NCBI GenBank assembly: GCA_963583905.1
Contig: OY757317.1
Location: 89,501,899-89,565,898 of the forward strand
Direction of reading: 5' to 3'
DNA: 64,000 nucleotides
From: Stenurella melanura
Taxonomy: Eukaryota; Arthropoda; Insecta; Coleoptera; Cerambycidae
This document shows, in pieces, positions 58,224 to 64,000 of the stretch; position 1 is the first letter of the stretch, and every line of letters starts with the position of its first letter. Both the position numbers and the translations under genes were made by a program. The notes beneath the pieces were generated by a model. That model was not told the origin of the DNA, ran no database searches, and saw nothing but the letters and a program-made list of their open reading frames with translations.

Positions 58224-59576
58224 ATGGTATTTTGGAAGCCTTTCGATAGTAGTGACAACGAAACGGACGGTTTTGATATAGAGCCTATATAAGCGGAATT
58301 TGAAAATAAAAAGTTACACGTTCAAACTCAAAGGGTTATTTTGAATATTTACTCGTGTTTAAAAGGCGAAAATATTGATTCTTCATATAATCAAATTGTG
58401 AAGAGGATTTGTGAATTAACCAAATTTAGCCGTACTATAATTTATAGGGTTATTAGAGCCGGGGATGAAGTTGATCATTCTAATAAACGGAAAAGAGTTG
58501 GATAAAAACTTAAAAAACTTGATAACGCGTCCAAAGATGTCATTCGTCGATTTGTGTATGACTTTTACAATTTTACAATGAATAGAAGGTGCCCACATTA
58601 GAAATGATTAGGGATAAGTTACGCGACCATTCAGATTACAACTATAAGTCATTAGGTACTTTGCGAAACGTTTTGCTCGATTGCGGTTTTAGGAAAAAAA
58701 ATTGGACAAATGAATGGTAGTTATGGAATCAGCACGCATCGTTGATCATCGACACGAGTACCTGCGTAAAATAAGAGAATAACGAGATGCAAATAGAGAT
58801 AATTTATCTTGACGTAACATGGTTTAACACCTATGATGTAGTTCAATACGGTTGGGTAGATAACACCAAAAAGTGTAATTTAAGAGCTCTATGTTCTATG
58901 GGAAAAAGAATTATAATTCTACATGCTGGAAGTAAAAACGGTTTTATTTCAAATGTGTCGTTGTTGTCTGCTAAAAATGTCAAGCAATCCTCTGCCGACT
59001 ACCACGAGGATATGACAGCCAAATTATTTGAGAAGTGGGCAAAGGAACAGCTGTTACCAATATCCCACCAAATTCTGTAATTGTTATGGAGAATGAGTCA
59101 TACCATTCGCGGCAACACACAAAAATTCCAAACACCAACACAGGAAAAGGCAATATCATTGAATTTATAAAAGGTAAAGGCTTGGAAATAAAAAAAAACA
59201 CAAAAAAGCTTTATTAGAACTGACTGGAAAGCAAAATTTTTAATAGGAATATGCCGTTGAAAAAATTTTTGAAGCACGCGATCATACTATTTTACGTCTG
59301 CCTCCATATTATTGCGTTTTTAACCCCATTAAAATGGTGTGGGCTGATGTAAAAACAAGACTATGTCAATATAATCAATCCCCACAATTAAGTAAGTCTG
59401 TCTTAAAGAATATAAAGATAATGGTAGACGAGATAGGCAAAAGCGATATATGGAGGAAGTGTGTATCTCATGTGATAAAAAAGAGTAATGAATATTTTAT
59501 ATTACGACCTGCTAATCCAATTATTATTAATGTAAATACCGATGCAAGTTCTGTAAACTCAGATAGTGACGAATGA
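58224..59576 (+). pseudogene. IS630/Tc1-type DDE transposase, decayed
   Basis: From ATG 58224 the frame starts MVFWKPFDSSDNETDGFDIE and stops soon after. Other frames continue with QIVKRICELTKFSRTIIYRV (helix-turn-helix), DVIRRFVYDFYNF..., SLGTLRNVLLDCGFRKK, then the DDE core. The core has IIYLDVTWFNTYD, IIILHAGSKNGFI, SADYHEDMTAKLFEKW, PPNSVIVMENESYHSRQH, and LPPYYCVFNPIKMVWADVKT. From memory of the family these positions are DETW, VMDNASYH and NPIE: the first D is kept, the second reads E (MEN) and the final E reads K. With at least four frame breaks the gene is inactive. The last 80 codons (59334-59576) are intact, ending in an acidic SSVNSDSDE tail. Confidence 0.8.
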
Positions 59577-59880
59577 AATATTATTTATTTAAAGTTCATA
59601 GACAAAGCTTTTTTGAAATTCGAAATTTAACGTCGACCTATTTCCGCTACTGAGACCAATTACCAATGCCAGGAAACGAGTTCCCCTTTTAAAATTTTGC
59701 CGAGTCTTTCCTTTATAGAATAGTAGAAATTTTCCACCTGCCTAACATCATGATACTGCAAAGTTCATAGTATCATGGCCTAACATTTAATAAACAAGAC
59801 AGTCTATGCTTTACACCCCTTCGAAAGGATTATGCCTAAGATTACATAACTTTGCCGCTAGAAGATAGAACGAGAGGTAG
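59577..59880 (+). repeat. 3' flank of the IS630-type element, shared with 46443-46700
   Basis: TTTAACGTCG, GCCTAACATTTAATA, AAGATTACATAAC and AGAAGAT(A/G)(G/A)A-type blocks match the right arm of the inverted pair at 45844-46775. It contains a stem-loop, CATGATACT...AGTATCATG (59749-59777), with perfect 9-bp arms. Confidence 0.6.
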
Positions 59881-60212
59881 GTCACTAGACAATAGACGTA
59901 GCCTTAATATATCATTTATGTGACTTATCAAATGTGATAAACATATTTTTTCATTAACCACTTCTATTGAATAAAGGTATTATAGAAATCCTTTTCTTTA
60001 ACAATTAAATAATAATTACTTAATATTTAAAACATTTTTACATTTCTACCGCCACCGCCCATATCCCATAAAGGAGATGCCGACTGTACTCCTAGTTTTC
60101 GTTTATATGCTGTCCCAATTGAGATCATATATACCATAACGATAGTCAACTTTTTTTTTTCAAGTGATATGCTATAGTTTTTTTGCCGATTGCTGTAGAG
60201 ATTCTTTTTCTA
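59881..60212. other. Unassigned stretch
   Basis: Nothing recognisable. Confidence 0.4.
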
Positions 60213-60691
60213 CATTCACCGGTGTAAAAAAGTATACTCTTCCATAAAAAAAATAAAGAAAATTAATAAAATATTACAATCCTTCATTCAAAGGTTTTGT
60301 TTCTGAGTCGACATAGTTTAGCTATGGAAACAGTTGAATTTTGACATTGTTAGTAATGTCAAATTGAAAATATTGTTATTTGTGATTGTGTTATTAGTTT
60401 TTATTTTATATTATACTTATAAATAGATTTACACTAGTGAAGAAAAATTGGACATTCACCCGTGTAAAGAAAGTATACGCTTCCATAAGAAAAGTTTCTA
60501 GAAAATTAATAAAATATGATAAAACTTTTAATCAAAGGTTTTGTTTCAGAATCAACATAATTAGCCATGGAAACAATTGAATTTTGACATTGTTAATCAT
60601 GTCAAATTGTAAATACCGTTATTTGTGTGTTGAGTTTTTGTTATATGCTATACTTATAAATAGATTTATACGATTGAAGAAAAATTGGACA
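60213..60691 (+). repeat. 240-bp tandem duplication
   Basis: CATTCACC(G/C)GTGTAAA begins at 60213 and 60453. Units share AAAGGTTTTGTTTC(T/A)GA, GTTGAATTTTGACATTGTTA-like and ATACTTATAAATAGATTTA blocks, and end in GAAGAAAAATTGGACAT. A mariner fragment follows, so this may be its 5' flank. Confidence 0.8.
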
Positions 60692-60850
60692 TGACATTAA
60701 TTTATAGCGAGTGCAGAAAAAAGTAAAGCAGCCTAACATTTATATCATGAATGAACGCTTTCGAAATAGGCCGATCGACATAACTACCATTATTGTCCTC
60801 AGTATAATCCTCAGTGCCTTTGAGAAACTAATTTCCAAAACTAATGTATA

Positions 60851-61164
60851 GTGCGGAATTCTCAACGGACATATTACAGGACGAAAGTTTCACGGAGGCA
60901 CACTTATTGGAGATATCTACAATTTGCAAGACAAGAATTGTTAAATTTCATAGAAGACATCCCATTACATATTAGGCATAACATTATATTACAACAAAAT
61001 GGGGCACCGCCACATATTGCTATAATTGTAACGAACCTGCCAAATCTCCGGATCATACACTGTTGGATTTTTTCTTTTGGCCCTATGTAAAAGAAAGAGT
61101 TTACTTTGCATCTCTAAATGACGTCGAAGATCTTAGAAATAGAATACGAGTTGAATGTCGCTGA
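60851..61164 (+). pseudogene. Mariner-type transposase fragment with lost catalytic Asp
   Basis: The first part reads RQELLNFIEDIPLHIRHNII, then LQQNGAPPHIAIIVTNLPN. The usual motif is F(Q/H)(Q/H)DGAPPH, so the second catalytic aspartate is now asparagine. After a frame change and a deletion of the linker, PDHTLLDFFFWPYVKERVYF continues as ASLNDVEDLRNRIRVECR and a stop, the normal C-terminal region. The first D motif and the N-terminus are missing. Inactive. Confidence 0.8.
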
Positions 61165-61245
61165 TTAAATGTTGAAGTTCTTGAACATGTATGTACAAGG
61201 TGTGACAATAGTAGAGTGCAAATCAATTTCTATCTTTCCCCCCGT

Positions 61246-61722
61246 GGACACTTTTAGAGTAAAATATATGACCTTACCAGATATGTTACTTATGCCCTGT
61301 AGATTATGAATCCACTTGTCGTCAAAAAATCGTCGGGAATATAAGGGCATAAATCAAAATTTTCTAACTAACCACACCACGCAACAGAGTCAATCATGAA
61401 GCGTATTTTATCCAAAAATCATTAAATTCTCTGTAGAATTTATATTTTTAAAATAAATAAAGAAACGAACTTTTACATAGGCTTATATGGCAGTAAAAAT
61501 CAAAAATCCTCATTTTCTCTGTTCGACTACGACTGAAAATTAATTATTTTTCGTCTACTTTTCCATTCCCACGACGATATCTCCCAAACTATTATATTTA
61601 TCAAAAAAATATATTCCTTATAAAATATTTGCCATATATATTTGACGACAAGTGGATTCGTAATTCACAGGGCATAAGTAACATATCTGTCAAGGTCATA
61701 CATTTTACTCTAAAAGTGCCAA
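61246..61722. repeat. Inverted repeat, ~80-bp arms
   Basis: 61246-61327 and 61645-61722 are inverted copies. They share GACGACAAGTGGATTC, CAGGGCATAAGTAACATATC and TTTTACTCTAAAAGTG. The left arm begins ~80 bp after the mariner fragment. This is possibly a small foldback or part of that element's 3' region. Confidence 0.75.
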
Positions 61723-61795
61723 CGGGATCGAAAACTAAGCGATTTTTGTCAACGCGAGCAATTATGTTTAGAAGCTCTTTGAACATGTGAAGTAA

Positions 61796-63040
61796 TAAAA
61801 ATAGCCAAACAACTGTCTCGCAATTTATAATGAGGTTTATTACTAAAATGCTTTAATCAAACAGCGTATCGGACCTAGTTAAAGATCAACAGGAACATAA
61901 AATGAATACATAAAACTTCAACAGAGCATAGCTAAGTTTCTTGGGGGTAATTACAAAAAATAGTTTAAGCAGATACACTAATCAACTTTAGTTATAGATA
62001 ACAGGAATTTAAAGTGAATATTTAAAGCTCAAACGAAGCAAAGCCGATCATAGTTCCAATGACGGTAAACAGTAAACATTTTATAAGCAAACGCTCACGT
62101 TTAGTTTGTTTATAGGTAATGTCATAGGTTAAAGCGTAGTTAGAACGATCAAACGTATAAAATAATGGAGTTATAAGACGTTATCCTTACAGTAATTTTT
62201 TCAGGTTGAGCATTTTTAACACAGAAACTATTCCCAGAATTAAAATCTTAAGGTGTCCTAGGAGAAACCTTGAAAACTGTAATAATTCATAAAAACAAGT
62301 GAAGTTAGTTAATAGACGTAAAATCTGTGACATATTTTTCTTTGGAATTCAAGTAATTTATACCTTGGCAGTTTGTCCATTAAAGTTGGGCTTCTGTAAA
62401 TGGATTAATATACAAGTACCTTTTATTTCAATACCTATTATCTCAAGTTCTGATATGCACAAAAATTTATGTAGACCTTAAATTCCAGAAGACATATTTT
62501 ACAAATTCCCTGTATACATGTTTGTCTCGCTTAGACGTTCCATGTCGCCTAGAATTTGTAAATGGATTTTTAAACCGTAAAGTTCAGCCAACAAATTATT
62601 ATTAATCGACTGAAATCATCAAGGCCTACATCCATTATATTCCGTAATTACGTGCGTTAAACTTTTGATAAATGTCTCTTCCGACGAGGCGCAAATGGAA
62701 CGGCCGTAAGATACTAAATATATCAGTTATGAAATTAGTGTTGTACTTCTTGATAAATTACGAGTATTTTCAGCTAAATTAACAGTCATAATTGTATTTA
62801 CAGGATCACACTGAGACGCGGATGAAAAATGCGCTCTTAAATTTAATTAGAGATGGGAAGATAGCTAGAGCTAATACAAGGTAGAAATTGGAAATTCTTC
62901 GGTTCATTTTGTAAAGAAATTAAGTGTACCTACGAACTACCAGCTAATTTATCTACTGCGTAATAGGTAATGATGTAACACATATTAATCAAATTTTTTA
63001 GTTATATAAACTAGTTAAGCATTTATAGCTGTACCTTCTC
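61796..63040. other. Unassigned stretch
   Basis: AT-rich, with no motif, tandem repeat or paired ends. Confidence 0.45.
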
Positions 63041-63100
63041 TAACCGGGATGTGTGCCAATCGTATTTTCGTAATAACTAAGTGATAATTAATCGATACTT
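63041..63100 (+). repeat. Third copy of the short repeat at 3422-3610
   Basis: ACCGGGATGTGTGCCAATCG, then a CGTATTTTCGTAATAACTAA block and ATCGATA. Confidence 0.5.
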
Positions 63101-64000
63101 GAAGAAGGGACACAAACATCTGGCAATATAATTTTTTTTTTTTTCTTCGACAGCGACGATAGTTGCAAGGAGACGGTCCCGGCTTTGCATTGAAGAATTT
63201 GGGTTTTACATCGCTTATACTGAAAAGGGATTTGATTTGATGTACTCAGTGTTTCTTTACCGTCTTGCCAAGAGCATTTTGTAAATTCCAGGAAGGAATT
63301 CTGTTGCTTGTCGTAATCTGATCGCCACGTGTCTCGTGAGGTTATGTAATACTCTCTATATGAGAGTGTTTGGAGGGGCATATATGTTTGGAGGGACTGG
63401 CCATCTGAAAATGATATATGTTTTGGAGAGGCTTACAATTGGTATAAACATATATTTGGTGCTGTCATTTTGGTTATGTAAGGGGGCCCAGTATTTAGAG
63501 GAGTAATAGGAGGAAGTCTATTACTCAGACATTTGGTTTTATATTGGTCCTGCTGATAATTAGAGAAGTCAAGGTTGGAGAGTTGTTCGCAGCAGTCTCC
63601 AAGAGATTTAGGCAGAATTTTGGGAGTGACACGGAGTCGTAGTGGTAAGCAACGTCGAGAACATCTTAGGAAGTGGTGCAGTCGTCACAGAAAAGGCCAA
63701 GGCTCTGACCAGGTTTTATTGTTTCATTTTAGTTACATAATTTTAAAGAAATTATTATAGTTTCATTCAGTGATTTTTTGTTGAGATATTGGAGTAAATT
63801 ACGTAACGATTTTGCAACTACATACCCAACATGATGAAATATCTCAAGATTTTTTTTTGTAAGTAACGCATGGTACCACGTGATCCTAATTCACCTTCTA
63901 CTGTGTCACATATGAAGTATTTTTAATAGAACATAATTATTTTAGATCATTCTGTAACATTCTAGTGCACACAGCGAGCATTGTGAAAATTGGCTCACAG
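63101..64000. other. Unassigned right edge
   Basis: A 97-codon minus frame (63088-63381) and a 61-codon plus frame (63575-63760) occur in a slightly less AT-rich patch, without recognised domains. If any host exon lies in this window, this edge would be one of the places to look, but I have no positive evidence. Confidence 0.3.

Overview
This 64 kb window looks like transposon-rich intergenic (or long intronic) DNA from an insect with a large, AT-rich genome. A beetle is my guess, from the mix of elements only. The evidence is: decayed mariner-type transposases of the kind common in insects (ending in SPDLTPLD-like motifs), an IS630/Tc1-like transposase, a PIF/Harbinger fragment, pieces of non-LTR retrotransposons, Penelope-like elements with a GIY-YIG endonuclease end, and many TA-flanked MITEs. 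I see no convincing host gene, tRNA, rRNA or prokaryotic feature. Most open frames of 60-100 codons lie in repeats or AT-rich filler and do not look coding.

Layout. 0-10 kb: a 233-bp MITE, a mariner fragment, a foldback element that carries a canonical hammerhead ribozyme motif, an unnamed 580-bp repeat, a nested foldback, a LINE fragment and a 118-bp tandem repeat. 10-20 kb: mariner termini and a transposase tail, a 496-bp MITE, and a LINE on the minus strand inside an older repeat. 21.3-22.8 kb: an element with terminal inverted repeats and one uninterrupted conserved-looking frame. 23.3-26.7 kb: an element with internal ~255-bp tandem units, split by a 2.06-kb palindrome, which is itself split by a second foldback copy. 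27-31 kb: a repeat copy, a six-unit tandem array, and a head-to-head pair of Penelope 3' ends with a 12-bp target duplication. 32.4-34.2 kb: an old repeat interrupted first by a Penelope 3' end (11-bp duplication) and then by a third foldback copy (13-bp duplication). 35-44 kb: Harbinger and LINE fragments, a full-length dead mariner with ~230-bp inverted repeats, and a 759-bp MITE. 45.8-49.3 kb: a large inverted pair, a 237-bp tandem repeat and two more copies of the 233-bp MITE. 52.7-57.1 kb: two more copies of the 255-bp-unit element, one with a trimeric higher-order structure. 58.2-61.7 kb: the IS630-type pseudogene, a 240-bp duplication, another mariner fragment and an inverted repeat. 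61.8-64 kb: nothing assignable.

The most interesting thread is the link between the foldback family and the Penelope elements. Both occur as inverted dimers, both are flanked by 11-13 bp target duplications, and the one foldback copy with an unfolded interior contains every conserved core nucleotide of a type I hammerhead ribozyme with a loop-less, self-complementary stem III. Penelope-like elements are known to carry such ribozymes. All coordinates were derived by reading the sequence; none were checked by alignment software.
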